Counted from the first letter of the stretch, positions 8,066-18,667 are shown. The stretch: 64,000 nucleotides of DNA from Salegentibacter mishustinae (GCF_002900095.1 NZ_LLKN01000002.1:2356001-2420000), one strand, 5' to 3'. Notes: a model not told the origin generated them from the sequence alone. Numbers and translations are program-made.

Positions 8066-11000
8066 TTAGAAATTGATATTAAGACCTACAGAAACTACGG
8101 TAGGTACAGGTATTCTATTCACATCTGTTCTTTCAGGGTCTGAGCCTATGTAATCTTCTGGAGTAAACCAGAAAAGGTTCTCACCTTGCAGGTAAATCCT
8201 AAAATTCTGTAATGGTGCTAATTTTTCAATCAAACCATCAGAAAGGGTGTACCCAAGCTGCATGTTTCTAATTTTGAAATATGAATTATTTCTGAACAGA
8301 TAATCTGAGGTTCTTAGATCATTAAAGGCAAGTGATAAAGATGGAATAGTGCTCCCGGTATTATTAGGTGTCCAGGCATCTAAAACGCCCATACCTGCAT
8401 TCTCTCTTCCCTGCACAAAGTTGTTCCAAAAGATATAAGGATCCTGACCAATTCTACCCGTTACCCCTGAACCAAATACTGAAAAATCCCAATTTCTATA
8501 ACCAAGATCTATACGTATCCCGTACTCAAGATCTGGTAAAGTTGTTCCAATAAAGTCACGATCATCGGTATCTATAACCCCGTCGTTATTAAGATCTTTA
8601 AATTTTAAACTTCCTGGCCTGGCTCCAACCTGTTCTGGTGAATTGGCAATATCTTCTTCACTTTGAAAAAGACCATCGGTTTCATATCCAAAAATTGAAA
8701 ATTGAGAATGTCCCAAAATTGAGTTTTCTGCGGTTCCCGGGAAAGCCGGTCGTACTTCTTCAGGAAGAAAGGTAATCTCGTCTTTGAAAGATGAGAAATT
8801 TGTTGAAACAGAAAATGTTAATCCGTTTTCCAGGGTATTGCTATAGTTTAAAGCAAACTCCCATCCTCTGGTTTGTGTAGAAGCACCATTTAGCACCCTT
8901 TGTTGACCTTCACCTAATACAGATGGAATTGGTGGAGTAGTCAATATATCTACTGTTTCCCTGGTAAAGTAATCGAAGGAGCCTGAAAGTGAATTATTGA
9001 AAAGTCCAAAATCAACACCAAAATTCCATTCTTTAGTGGTTTCCCATTTAAGATCGGGATTTTCGGCCTGCACAGATACAAAGCCCGAAGGTAAATTCCC
9101 TGTTCCATTGCCATTAATATCATAAGCTGTACCTATATTATAATACTGCTCAAAAAAGCCTCCCGTAAACTGTGAAAGTGTAGGGCCATACCTGGATTCG
9201 TATAGACCAAATCTAGCCAAATCCCCAATAGATTGATTTCCTACTTCACCATAACCTGCTCTCAATTTAAGATTAGTAATCGTCTCATTGTTCTTCAGGA
9301 ATTTTTCATTACTTATTCTCCAACCCGCAGTAACAGCAGGGAAAACTCCATATCGATTGTTCTCCCCAAATCTTGAAGATCCATCCCTACGCACTGTAAC
9401 CGAAGCTAAGTATCTATTATCAAATGAATAATTAAGTTTACCAAATTGTGATAATAATCTATTTCCAGAAGAACTTCCATTTGAGGTTCTTGCTCCGGTG
9501 GCAGCGTCAAGAACAAAATAAGACTCTTGTTCTACTGCAAAATCATCTGCCCTGGCAATAACCGAGTCAAAGTCATTTTTAACAGATTCCAAACCTAGTA
9601 AAACCCCAAACTCGTGATTATCTAACTCCAGTTTATAATTAAGAGTATTTGTAAAAACTACGCTTGTGTATTTGTTTGTATCAAATGTTAGCCTATTATT
9701 ACTTCTGGTAATAAAGCCATTGTTTACACGTGGTTCAATATCTTTCCTTTTAAAATCACTAAAATCTATTCCCAGGCTAGTCCTAAAAGTTAGATTTTCC
9801 ATTAGGTCTACTTCTGCATAAATATTTCCGAAGAAATTATTTTTTTCAGCATTATCCCAACGGTTTAAATACTGCATTAATAACGGATTATTCCTATCTG
9901 AATACCCAGCACCTAACGGCCCTGCAAAATCTCCATTTGCATCGTAAACCGGAATGGTAGGAGCTAAAGAAATTGCAAGACCAGGGGTGGGAGCTCCCCC
10001 AACATCCTGCGCAGCAAGGGTTTCATCTGAAGTAGAAAATTGAGTGTTTACCCCAAACCTCACTTTATCATCAAAAAGCTTAGTATTAGCATTTATTTTA
10101 GCCGTGTACCTTTCGTAATTGGTATGCTTTAATATCCCGGTATTTTTTAAATGACCAAGGTTTACAAAAAATGAAGACTTCTCTGAATTTGCAGATACGG
10201 TAAGTTCATTATTATAAACATATCCAACCTCATATAATTCATCCTGCCAGTCTGTATCTCCAACGGGTACATTTTCGTCTCCTCCAACAAAAGGCTGAAC
10301 GCTAACTCCGTTTAATATTGGATTATCATAATCCATATTCCAATCAAAATTATAGATCTCTCCATATCCAGAAGCAGGATCGGCACCATCATTTACTGAA
10401 GCTCTCCAGAGGGCCTGGCCCCGCTGTACAGCATTTAACATATCATAACGTTGTTGCTTTTCAGATTGCACAGAAAAGTTAGAATTATAACTTACGCTTA
10501 CTTTCTCTGCAGATCCAGAGCTATTTTTAGTAGTTACAACAATTACCCCGTTACCAGCTCTTGCTCCATAAAGAGAAGAAGCCGATGCATCTTTTAGCAC
10601 CTGTATAGATTCAATGGCATCTGGATTTAAAGATGAAAATACTTCCTGGCGCTGGGTGGGAACCCCGTCTATAACATAAAGGGGATCGTTATTGCCAAGA
10701 GTAGTAACCCCCCGAATAAGTACTCGGCTACTTGCCCCGGTTGGATCTCCAGATTTTTCAACAAATAACCCAGGAACACGACCCTGAAGAGCCTGCATTG
10801 CATTACCCGAACTTCGGCTTTGACCTTCAATAGGTGCAACATCTACTACGGTTATTGCGCCGGTAACATCTACTTTTCGTTCCCGAGAGTAACCTGTTAA
10901 TACTACCTGATCCAGTAAAGCAGCATCGGCTTCCATTACTACATCAATAGTTGTTCTGCCATCTACCGGCACTTCTGTTTGTTTATAACCTACAAAAGTA

Positions 11001-11218
11001 AATACCAGTGTCGCATCTGGAGAGACTCCATCAATACTATAATTTCCATCAAAATCTGTTGAGGTTCCTGTTGATGTTCCTTTTACTGAAACCGTGGCTC
11101 CCAATAAGGGCATTCCTTCTTCAGCAGTAGTTACATTTCCTGTTACCTGTATCTCTTGTGCTGTGATCAAATTAGCACACAGCAAGAGAAACAGAAAAAA
11201 GCTTAGTTTTAGTTTCAT
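8066..11218 (-). CDS. susC: SusC/RagA-type TonB-linked outer membrane transporter
   Basis: Outer membrane importer of oligosaccharides, energised by TonB. The 1050-residue protein starts with a signal peptide ending ITAQ, then a carboxypeptidase-regulatory-like domain (about 24-95, with DFDGNYSI), a TonB-box-like VVLTGY near residue 105, and a plug with LIRGVTTLGNNDPLYVIDG. The rest is a 22-strand-type barrel rich in alternating aromatic residues, ending in F. It lies between GH32 (14 bp upstream) and susD (12 bp downstream), in one operon. Substrate fructan inferred from context. Confidence 0.95.
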   Translation of the reverse strand: MKLKLSFFLFLLLCANLITAQEIQVTGNVTTAEEGMPLLGATVSVKGTSTGTSTDFDGNYSIDGVSPDATLVFTFVGYKQTEVPVDGRTTIDVVMEADAALLDQVVLTGYSRERKVDVTGAITVVDVAPIEGQSRSSGNAMQALQGRVPGLFVEKSGDPTGASSRVLIRGVTTLGNNDPLYVIDGVPTQRQEVFSSLNPDAIESIQVLKDASASSLYGARAGNGVIVVTTKNSSGSAEKVSVSYNSNFSVQSEKQQRYDMLNAVQRGQALWRASVNDGADPASGYGEIYNFDWNMDYDNPILNGVSVQPFVGGDENVPVGDTDWQDELYEVGYVYNNELTVSANSEKSSFFVNLGHLKNTGILKHTNYERYTAKINANTKLFDDKVRFGVNTQFSTSDETLAAQDVGGAPTPGLAISLAPTIPVYDANGDFAGPLGAGYSDRNNPLLMQYLNRWDNAEKNNFFGNIYAEVDLMENLTFRTSLGIDFSDFKRKDIEPRVNNGFITRSNNRLTFDTNKYTSVVFTNTLNYKLELDNHEFGVLLGLESVKNDFDSVIARADDFAVEQESYFVLDAATGARTSNGSSSGNRLLSQFGKLNYSFDNRYLASVTVRRDGSSRFGENNRYGVFPAVTAGWRISNEKFLKNNETITNLKLRAGYGEVGNQSIGDLARFGLYESRYGPTLSQFTGGFFEQYYNIGTAYDINGNGTGNLPSGFVSVQAENPDLKWETTKEWNFGVDFGLFNNSLSGSFDYFTRETVDILTTPPIPSVLGEGQQRVLNGASTQTRGWEFALNYSNTLENGLTFSVSTNFSSFKDEITFLPEEVRPAFPGTAENSILGHSQFSIFGYETDGLFQSEEDIANSPEQVGARPGSLKFKDLNNDGVIDTDDRDFIGTTLPDLEYGIRIDLGYRNWDFSVFGSGVTGRIGQDPYIFWNNFVQGRENAGMGVLDAWTPNNTGSTIPSLSLAFNDLRTSDYLFRNNSYFKIRNMQLGYTLSDGLIEKLAPLQNFRIYLQGENLFWFTPEDYIGSDPERTDVNRIPVPTVVSVGLNINF

Positions 11219-11231
11219 AATTAGGTTTTTA

Positions 11232-12827
11232 TTAAAATTTTAGTTGGTAGGCTTCTATTTCATCCAGGCTTAATTCACCATTCTCTGGTATTATAGATAG
11301 TTGTTCCCAGGGATAATTAGGAAAAACTATTTCTGTTATTACAGTTTTTCCGTCATCATAGAATAGTTCTATTGAAGTTTTATCCAGAATAATAACTCCG
11401 TCTAGTTCTTTATCTTCTGAAATACGTGGTGCTACGGAAATCTTATTCGCAAAATCTTCAGAAAACTCTGTTTGTCCCGCCCCAGATCTATCTAAATAGA
11501 ATTCCTTTTTAGGATGGTTATATCCAAAAATAAGTTCATCTCCCTGGCTATTGGAAAGTTTAAATTTGTAATTAGATTGCTGAAGATCAGAAATTTTAAA
11601 CCTTATTTCAGCACTGGTTAGATCAATTTTAGAAGAATCTATTAGTTTAGTCTCTTCTTCAATTTTTATATCCTTTTCCTGATAGCTTATCCCTCTATAA
11701 TTTTTAAGCTCTTTTACCGGCATGGAAGAAATAGTATAAGCATCATTTTCTTTCTCTAACCTCAATTCGCGGGCAATGGTCATAGCACTTCTCCAGGTTT
11801 CTGTTGGCACCTCCTGTGCATATAACCAGTTAGACATCCACCCCATAAACAGCGTTCTCCCATTTTCTTTAGGGATATTGGCCCAGGTTACTCCTGCATA
11901 ATTATCTTTTCCAAAGTCGATCCAATAAGAATGATCTTCACCTACTCCTTTCATAGACTCATCTAAAGTGAAAGTTTTTCCATCAAAATCGCCTACGAAG
12001 TATTGTGTACCTGAACCTCCATTGAATCCGCCGGGATTTAAACTTTGAATCAGCACCCACTTTTTCTCATCTGTTCCTTTCACGTTCATTTGTATAAAGT
12101 CTGGACATTCCCAAACCCCACCGTGAGCACCTAACCCACGGCCGAATTCAGAAGCTAACTCCCAATCCTTTAAATTTTGAGAAGTATAAAACATGGTTTT
12201 GTCATCGGCAGAAAGAACCATAATCCATTGATCATGAACCTCATCACGTGTTATTTTTGGATCACGGAAATCACGAATTTCCGGATTCTCAATCACAGGA
12301 TTTCCTTCATATTTCGTGAAAGTTTTTCCTTCATCCAGACTATAGGCAATAGCCTGGGACTGATAATCTATTTCTCCATCTTTTTCACCTTTAGGATCGT
12401 GATAGGTAAACATGGCAATTATAGGAGTCTTCCCTTCCTCCCCGAAACCGGAGGTGTTATTGTGGTCTACTACTGCACTACCGGAAAAAATATATCCTTT
12501 CTCATCTGGATATAACGCTATTGGTTGCTCTTTCCAGGTGATCATATCGGTACTTATCGCATGGCCCCAGTGCATAGGTCCCCATACATTATCATCTGGG
12601 TAATGCTGAAAATAAAGATGGAAATATCCATTATGGTAGAACATCCCATTAGGATCGTTCATCCACCCAGATTCTGGTGTAAAGTGAAAGTTTGGTCGGA
12701 AATCGGTATCACTTTGAGCCGTAACTTCCGAAGTTTCCTCATTAGACTCTTTTTTGTTGTCCTTACAGGAAAATAGTAGCATCGCGCTAAGAAGACAAGA
12801 AGAAAGAAATATAAATTTATTTTTCAT
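11232..12827 (-). CDS. GH32 fructan beta-fructosidase/levanase lipoprotein
   Basis: Exported glycoside hydrolase cleaving beta-fructosidic bonds. A lipobox LLFSC (Cys21) anchors it to a membrane, probably facing the periplasm or surface. The three GH32 acid residues are visible: D58 in WMNDPNG (nucleophile), D189 in FRDP (transition-state stabiliser) and E240 in the EC motif (acid/base). A beta-propeller (~45-360) is followed by the usual C-terminal beta-sandwich, total 531 residues. It lies between the sugar porter (11 bp upstream) and susC. Exo versus endo action and inulin versus levan preference cannot be read by eye. Confidence 0.95.
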   Translation of the reverse strand: MKNKFIFLSSCLLSAMLLFSCKDNKKESNEETSEVTAQSDTDFRPNFHFTPESGWMNDPNGMFYHNGYFHLYFQHYPDDNVWGPMHWGHAISTDMITWKEQPIALYPDEKGYIFSGSAVVDHNNTSGFGEEGKTPIIAMFTYHDPKGEKDGEIDYQSQAIAYSLDEGKTFTKYEGNPVIENPEIRDFRDPKITRDEVHDQWIMVLSADDKTMFYTSQNLKDWELASEFGRGLGAHGGVWECPDFIQMNVKGTDEKKWVLIQSLNPGGFNGGSGTQYFVGDFDGKTFTLDESMKGVGEDHSYWIDFGKDNYAGVTWANIPKENGRTLFMGWMSNWLYAQEVPTETWRSAMTIARELRLEKENDAYTISSMPVKELKNYRGISYQEKDIKIEEETKLIDSSKIDLTSAEIRFKISDLQQSNYKFKLSNSQGDELIFGYNHPKKEFYLDRSGAGQTEFSEDFANKISVAPRISEDKELDGVIILDKTSIELFYDDGKTVITEIVFPNYPWEQLSIIPENGELSLDEIEAYQLKF

Positions 12828-12838
12828 AATTGATAATT

Positions 12839-14179
12839 TTATTGTTGAAAAGCTTGATTGTTAGTACTCGGAGATAATTCTTCACCCAGTTCTTCCAGGG
12901 TTTTACCTTTAGTTTCAGGCATCATAAAAATCACGAAGATTAGTTGTAGTACCATCATAAAGGCGAAAAAGGCAAAAACATAACCAGGACCAATTGTGGT
13001 AAAAAGTACCGGTACTAAAGAAGGTACGATTGCCGCCAGCACCCAGTGCGTAGAAGATCCAAATGCCTGTCCCGATGCTCTTAAGTGATTAGGGAATATT
13101 TCAGAGATAAATACCCAAATTACCGCGCCCTGGCCAATGGCGTGCGCCGCAATAAAAAGGAAAAGAAATATAGGAACCCAAAGTCCGCCCCAATTCAAAA
13201 AGAAAGCTGCGGCAACCAGGGACAAGGAAATGATATACCCTATTGAACCTACGAACATAAGTTTTTTTCTTCCTACCCGATCTATTAGGAAAACTCCCAA
13301 AAGCGTAAAAAGTAGATTAACCACACCGATTCCAATACTACTTAGAAGAGCTGTATTAGCTTCTAATCCGGCTGATTCAAAAATTCGGGGAGCGTAATAC
13401 AGGAATGCGTTTATTCCGGAAAGCTGATTAAAAAATGCTACTAAAAAAGCCAGAATTAAAGGGAAACGATATTTCTTCATAAAGATATTCTCTCCCATAA
13501 TTTGGTTTTCAGATTGCTTTTTAATCTCCAGCATTCTTTTTTCGAGATCGGCTTCAGGATTAATATCCTCAAGTATTTTAGCCGCTTCTTCGGTTCTGGA
13601 TTTAGAAATAAGCCAACGCGGACTTTTAGGAATAAATACCACAAAAATGATATAAATGAATGCCGGGATAGCTTCTACCCCAACCATCCAACGCCAGGGT
13701 TGAGCCCCGGTATCGCGAAGTAAATAGTTAGAGAGATAAGCGATTAAAATCCCTAAAACGATATTAAATTGATACAGCGATACTAACCTACCCCTGTCTT
13801 TAGGCGGGGCAATTTCTGATACATAAGTAGGAGCTGCAATGGTTGAGGCTCCAACACCTAATCCTCCTAAGAACCGAAAAATTGCAAAAGTTATAGGATC
13901 GTTTGCAAATGCTGAACCCAGTGCCGAAACAAGGTAAAGTATACCTATTACTAATAGCGTGTTCTTTCTACCAAACTTATTGGTGGGGATTCCTCCAAAA
14001 ATGGCACCTACTACGGTTCCCCAAAGTGCCATCGCCATAACAATAGACCCGTGAAAAGCATCTGAGGTTCCCCATAGTTCCTGTAGCTGTTTATCGGCTC
14101 CGGAAATAACAACGGTGTCAAATCCGAAAAGAAAACCTGCTAAAGCAGCACTAATTGACCAGGCAAAAATTTTACTCAT
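12839..14179 (-). CDS. MFS sugar porter (probably fructose/hexose:H+ symporter)
   Basis: Inner membrane transporter of the sugar porter branch of MFS. Motifs visible: FGFDTVVISGA in TM1, RFLGGLGVGAS, PKSPRWL after TM6, DRVGRKK in the TM8-9 loop, and PETKGKTLEEL at the end. The length of 446 with about 12 helices is usual. It is the first gene of the fructan operon after a 243-bp promoter gap and would bring fructose released by GH32 into the cytoplasm for the kinase. Substrate is inferred. Confidence 0.93.
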   Translation of the reverse strand: MSKIFAWSISAALAGFLFGFDTVVISGADKQLQELWGTSDAFHGSIVMAMALWGTVVGAIFGGIPTNKFGRKNTLLVIGILYLVSALGSAFANDPITFAIFRFLGGLGVGASTIAAPTYVSEIAPPKDRGRLVSLYQFNIVLGILIAYLSNYLLRDTGAQPWRWMVGVEAIPAFIYIIFVVFIPKSPRWLISKSRTEEAAKILEDINPEADLEKRMLEIKKQSENQIMGENIFMKKYRFPLILAFLVAFFNQLSGINAFLYYAPRIFESAGLEANTALLSSIGIGVVNLLFTLLGVFLIDRVGRKKLMFVGSIGYIISLSLVAAAFFLNWGGLWVPIFLFLFIAAHAIGQGAVIWVFISEIFPNHLRASGQAFGSSTHWVLAAIVPSLVPVLFTTIGPGYVFAFFAFMMVLQLIFVIFMMPETKGKTLEELGEELSPSTNNQAFQQ

Positions 14180-14422
14180 ATCGTAATTTCTTAAGTGTGA
14201 AACTAAGCTATGTTTAAAATTCCCTACCGTATTTTAGGAATCCTTAAAATGATTATAAAATTGTTAATTAAAACAAAATAAATCTAAAAACACCTGTTAT
14301 ACAGTGCTTTAAAGAATATTTGCAGAATTCACGAAACCGTTATAGTTTTAATTTTGATACAAAAAGTTGAATTTTGTTACCTAAACAAAAGGGATATTCG
14401 AAATCGTTTTAGTAAAATGTAA
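14180..14422 (-). promoter_or_regulatory. Promoter region of the fructan utilisation operon
   Basis: A 243-bp AT-rich gap between the regulator gene and the sugar porter, both on the minus strand. It should hold the operon promoter and the target of the hybrid regulator. Two small palindromes are visible, TTTTG-N3-CAAAA at 14352-14364 and TTTTGTT-N5-AACAAAA at 14372-14390, but they lie just past the regulator stop and could equally be 3'-end structure. No clear -33/-7 pair could be assigned. Confidence 0.45.
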
Positions 14423-17152
14423 CTAACTTCTAAACTGTTTTGGGCTAGTACCATATTTATTCTTAAAGGATGTAGAAAAATAGCCGGGAGAAGCGTAACC
14501 AACTTCATAAGCAATTTCAGAAATATTTAAATTGGTTTCCTGCAACAGGCTTTTAGCTTTACTAAGTCTTTGAGCATTGATATAATCACTTATACTTATA
14601 CCCATAATAGCTTTGACCTTTCGGTAAAGCTGTACTCTGGAAATCCCCAGTTGATGTGCCAGGTCTTCTACATTAAAACCGGTTTGTTTTAGGTTCTTTT
14701 CTATAAGAGAATTAAGTTCCTTTAAGAAAGCCTGTTCTGAATCTTCAAATTTATTGTCTTTAACCTGATCTATTTTGTTGGTATAATAATAACGTAATTT
14801 TTCCCTGTTAAATAAAGCCGATCTTAAAGACTCTTTTAGAATTTCAAAGTTAAAAGGTTTGGTAATATAGGAGTCGGCACCAGCTTTTAAAGCTTTTAAA
14901 CGAGATTCTTCATCGCTTAACGCAGTAAGAATTAAAGTAGGAATGTGAGAGGTACGCAGATCGCTTTTAAGTTCTTTACAGATTTCAAATCCGCTTTTTT
15001 CTGGAAGATTTAGATCACAAATAATTACATCTGGAATAATTTCAAGAGCTTTTTCCAGGGCATCGGTACCATCAGAGAGTTCTACTTTGTAATCTACCAG
15101 TAATTTTTTCTTCAGAAGATAAGAAAGATCTGTATTATCTTCAATAATTAAAATTGTTTCAGCATTTTCATCTATAGACTGGGAAAGCTCTTCGGGAATG
15201 TAGTTGCTTTCCAGTTCCTTTGCAGATACTTCTTTCTCAATTTCTAAAGTGTCCTCCACAAATTCGTATGCAGCCAGATGATCTTTACCCTTCAGCAATT
15301 CTATTTTAAACTCTGTTCCCTGGTGGGAGGAAACCGAAATCTTGCCTTTATGAAGCTCTACAAACTGCCTGGTAATATATAACCCAAGTCCCGAGCTGGG
15401 TTTGGCATTATTCCCCGCCTGCCTAAAAGGATCAAATATCTTATTGAAATCTTCTTTAGGAATTCCTATTCCTGAATCTTTAAATCGAACCTCTACTTTA
15501 TCTTCCCCGATTTCTTCTATGCTAATATTAATTTGACCGTTTTTTGGCGTGAATTTAAAAGCATTGGAAAGCATATTAAAAAACACCTTATCCATCATAT
15601 CCCTATCAATATAAACCATCACTTCCTTAATGTTGGATTCGAGCTTTAAATCAATAGATTTCTTTAAGGCTTCAGATTTAAAATCTTCGTAGATATTTTC
15701 TATAAATTCATATAAATTGGTTTTTAAAGGTTTGAGCCTAAAACTACCACTCTCTAACTTTCTAAAATCCAAAAGCTCGTTAATAAGCCTTAATAATCTA
15801 CCCGAATTTTTGCTGATAAGGCTGGTTTCATAAGCAAAATCTTTAAGTTGTTTATTAGGGTTTTGACCTAAGCTTTCTATAGCGCTGGTAATTAATGTAA
15901 GCGGAGTTTTAAATTCATGAGACAGCGCGGTAAAGAAATTGATCTTTACTTCGTTGGAAACCTCTAGCTGTTCCGCAAATTTTTCAATTTGGTTACGCTG
16001 GGTAATTATCTTCCTGTTATTTAGCTCCAATCTTCGCTTACGCTTTTTTAATTTAAATACCAGGTAAACAGCCCAAAGTCCCAGTAGGAGAAGCAGGATA
16101 AACAGAACAACCATAATCTTTAAAAGATAATTTTGCGAGTTATAGGTAGCCAACTGCTCTTTTATTACTGACTGTTGCTGTTCGATATCATTTTGCTGCT
16201 GGTTCATTTTATTGAACTGGTTCTGCATGATATCTACATTCACTTTATCAATAACCACCGTATTTAAAATATTGTTCTTTTCAATATTGTCCCCGGCCAG
16301 TAATTGGGTAGCAAGCTTAATCGCTTCTGCCCCACCGGTTGGATATAACACCGTGGCAGCAAGGATATTTTCTTTCACCAATTGTATACCGCCACTTGGC
16401 CCAAAAAGGCCATCTACACCAATAATTTGAATACTATCTGTTAGGTTTTCACTTCGCGCTACTTCCCAGGCACCCATGGCCATACGGTCGTTATGGGCAA
16501 AAATGAAATCTGGAGCTTCTATAGAATCTAAAAGAGATTGAAGATCCTTATTCACCGAAGTTTTCTCCCAATCTCCGGCTATGGTACCTACAACCTCAAT
16601 ATTCTCCTGCTTTGAAATCACTTTGCGAAACCCCCGGCTACGTTCATAGGCAGGAGAAGATGCTTGTAAACCCGTGATCTCGATAAGCTTTAGCTCCTTT
16701 CCAGGGGTGGAATTGGAAATTATATAATTAGCGGCATTTTCACCAATTTCAACATTGTTTGCTCCTACATAAGCGGTATAGTTACTTCCTTCAATTTTAC
16801 GATCTATAACTATGGTGGGAATACCCGCATTCATAGCTTTCTCAATTACCGGAGTAATAGGAACTGATTGAATGGGCGATACAATTAAAACATCTACTCT
16901 TTTTTCAATAAAATCTTCTACCTGGGCAATTTGTCTCTCAACATCGTTATGAGCATCTTTAATTTCAAGATTAAGATTAGGATGCATTGAAGCTTCTACT
17001 TTCATGGCCCTATTCATTTCTTTACGCCAGTTATCGGTAGTCATGGCTTGTACAAAGCCTATTGTATAAATATCCTCTTGCTCTCTATCTAGCCCACACG
17101 AGATCGTAGCTAAAGAAAAAATAATTAATACTATACAATATAGATTCTTCAT
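14423..17152 (-). CDS. Hybrid two-component regulator with LacI-type periplasmic sugar sensor
   Basis: A one-protein sensor-regulator of the fructan locus. Order: lipobox-like signal (TISC, Cys19); type I periplasmic-binding domain (~30-310, with VSPIQS and DRKIEG); Gln-rich coiled stretch (~317-340); one clear membrane helix (~344-366); HisKA with SHEFKTPLTL (H412); HATPase with NMLSNAFKFTP and GLGLYI; receiver with VIICDLNLPEKSG; AraC HTH at the C-terminus. The layout matches Bacteroides BT1754, whose LacI-type domain is established to bind fructose and control a fructan locus. It is transcribed in the same direction as the operon but separated by 243 bp. Confidence 0.95.
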   Translation of the reverse strand: MKNLYCIVLIIFSLATISCGLDREQEDIYTIGFVQAMTTDNWRKEMNRAMKVEASMHPNLNLEIKDAHNDVERQIAQVEDFIEKRVDVLIVSPIQSVPITPVIEKAMNAGIPTIVIDRKIEGSNYTAYVGANNVEIGENAANYIISNSTPGKELKLIEITGLQASSPAYERSRGFRKVISKQENIEVVGTIAGDWEKTSVNKDLQSLLDSIEAPDFIFAHNDRMAMGAWEVARSENLTDSIQIIGVDGLFGPSGGIQLVKENILAATVLYPTGGAEAIKLATQLLAGDNIEKNNILNTVVIDKVNVDIMQNQFNKMNQQQNDIEQQQSVIKEQLATYNSQNYLLKIMVVLFILLLLLGLWAVYLVFKLKKRKRRLELNNRKIITQRNQIEKFAEQLEVSNEVKINFFTALSHEFKTPLTLITSAIESLGQNPNKQLKDFAYETSLISKNSGRLLRLINELLDFRKLESGSFRLKPLKTNLYEFIENIYEDFKSEALKKSIDLKLESNIKEVMVYIDRDMMDKVFFNMLSNAFKFTPKNGQINISIEEIGEDKVEVRFKDSGIGIPKEDFNKIFDPFRQAGNNAKPSSGLGLYITRQFVELHKGKISVSSHQGTEFKIELLKGKDHLAAYEFVEDTLEIEKEVSAKELESNYIPEELSQSIDENAETILIIEDNTDLSYLLKKKLLVDYKVELSDGTDALEKALEIIPDVIICDLNLPEKSGFEICKELKSDLRTSHIPTLILTALSDEESRLKALKAGADSYITKPFNFEILKESLRSALFNREKLRYYYTNKIDQVKDNKFEDSEQAFLKELNSLIEKNLKQTGFNVEDLAHQLGISRVQLYRKVKAIMGISISDYINAQRLSKAKSLLQETNLNISEIAYEVGYASPGYFSTSFKNKYGTSPKQFRS

Positions 17153-17583
17153 AAACCGTCACTATAATTAAATATTAAACAGATGCTAAATATAGCTTTC
17201 ACTTTCTTCAATAATGATACAAATTTCTTTTAATTCAATCCTTGCCAGAGCCTTATTCATTTAAAATGATTTAATAATATTTACGTTCAACCGCTTTCAA
17301 AGGAAATCAATTCTACAGGTTTGGCTAGAAATGTTTTCTGAATGTATCTTCTGATTTATGAAATGAGGCTTTCTGGATTTTTTAATAATAAAATATGAGC
17401 GCGATGGATAGTTTCTAAATTCTACAAAACAACAAACCTATATTATTCTGATTTTTAGCGTTTTATTTATCTGAATTTAAGATATTTTTGATAGATTTAA
17501 ATCAGCTTTACATACTCCTACCGCAAAAAGCGATTCCCCATCAGCTCTAAAAATTAAAAAGTACTTGAAACTGAAATTACTTT
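17153..17583. other. 431-bp divergent intergenic region
   Basis: It separates the fructan regulator (minus) from the patatin operon (plus) and must hold both promoters. The sequence is AT-rich. I see no convincing hairpin, direct-repeat operator or small gene in it. Confidence 0.4.
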
Positions 17584-18621
17584 ATGAAAAAAATCAGAAT
17601 TTTATCAATAGATGGTGGCGGAATTAGAGGAATATTACCGGGAACAATTTTGACCTATCTGGAAGATGAACTAAAAAAGAAAACCAACAATCCTCATGCT
17701 TCCATTTCAGAATATTTCGATTTTTTTGCCGGTACCAGTACAGGTGGAATTCTTACGCTTATTTATCTTATTCCAGATGAAAATGGCATCAATAAATACA
17801 GTGCAAGAGATGCTTTAAAGATCTATTTGGAAAAAGGCGAAGAAATTTTCAATGTTCCCCTCAAGAATAAAATTGAAAGTCTGGGCGGGATTATAGATGA
17901 GAAATACCCTGAAGCCGCCCTGGAAAAGAATTTAGAATACTACTTCAATAAAAGTACTTTATCTGAAAGCCTTAAACCCTGCCTGGTTCCCAGCTATGAT
18001 ATTAGAAACCGCAGGGCTCACTTTTTTACGAGCATAGAAGCTAAACGAAGTAAGTTGTATGATTTTTATATAAAGGATGTAGCCAGATCAGCTTCTGCAG
18101 CGCCTAAATATTTTGAAGCAACCCGTATAAAATCTATTTATGGTACGCCATATTCATTAATCGACGGCGGCGTTTTTGCAAATAACCCCACGCTCTGTGC
18201 CTATGCAGAAGCAAGGAATATCGCTTTCTCTAAAGAATTGAAAAATCCCGACAAACCCGATAAACCCAGCGCAAAAGATATGTTGATATTTTCAATAGGA
18301 ACGGGAGATGTTAAAGAGCCCTATACTTATGAAGAATATAGCGATGCGGGCATGTTAAAGTGGATAAAACCATTGATCGATATTATGATGAGCGGAAATT
18401 CAGAAACCGTAGATTATCAATTGAAGAAAATTTATGAAACGCTGCAACCTGGAGATTCTCTGGACTATCGTATTCAGCCGGAACTGATCCATGCAGATAG
18501 CGCTATGGACAATGCCAGGAAAGAAAACATATTGGCGCTGCACGAAGATGGTCTAAATACGGTTACCGAAAATAAGGAGGAACTAGACCTTATTGTAGAT
18601 AAGCTAATACGGGAGCACTAA
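17584..18621 (+). CDS. Patatin-like phospholipase
   Basis: Predicted cytoplasmic lipid acyl hydrolase. The patatin fold is shown by the oxyanion motif GGGIRG at residues 11-16, the nucleophile elbow GTSTG with Ser52, and the catalytic Asp194 in DGG followed by VFANNP. The length of 345 is that of stand-alone patatins such as CapV or plant patatin, and there is no signal peptide. It starts a four-gene plus-strand cluster and is followed after 46 bp by an exported protein. No nucleotidyltransferase, helicase or reverse transcriptase lies nearby, so a known defence role is not supported. Fold and active site are certain; substrate unknown. Confidence 0.92.
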   Translation: MKKIRILSIDGGGIRGILPGTILTYLEDELKKKTNNPHASISEYFDFFAGTSTGGILTLIYLIPDENGINKYSARDALKIYLEKGEEIFNVPLKNKIESLGGIIDEKYPEAALEKNLEYYFNKSTLSESLKPCLVPSYDIRNRRAHFFTSIEAKRSKLYDFYIKDVARSASAAPKYFEATRIKSIYGTPYSLIDGGVFANNPTLCAYAEARNIAFSKELKNPDKPDKPSAKDMLIFSIGTGDVKEPYTYEEYSDAGMLKWIKPLIDIMMSGNSETVDYQLKKIYETLQPGDSLDYRIQPELIHADSAMDNARKENILALHEDGLNTVTENKEELDLIVDKLIREH

Positions 18622-18667
18622 TAGCTTTTGTACGAGGACTTATTGAATAAAATAAACACCAAAGCAT

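Noticed and set aside
14352-14390. TTTTG/CAAAA palindromes as the operator of the fructan operon
   Set aside because: They lie nearly 200 bp from the operon start and just after the regulator stop; simple A/T-rich repeats are expected by chance.
17584-18621. Patatin gene as CapV effector of a CBASS defence system
   Set aside because: No CD-NTase, Cap2/Cap3 or other defence gene lies beside it; neighbours are exported proteins and a metallohydrolase.
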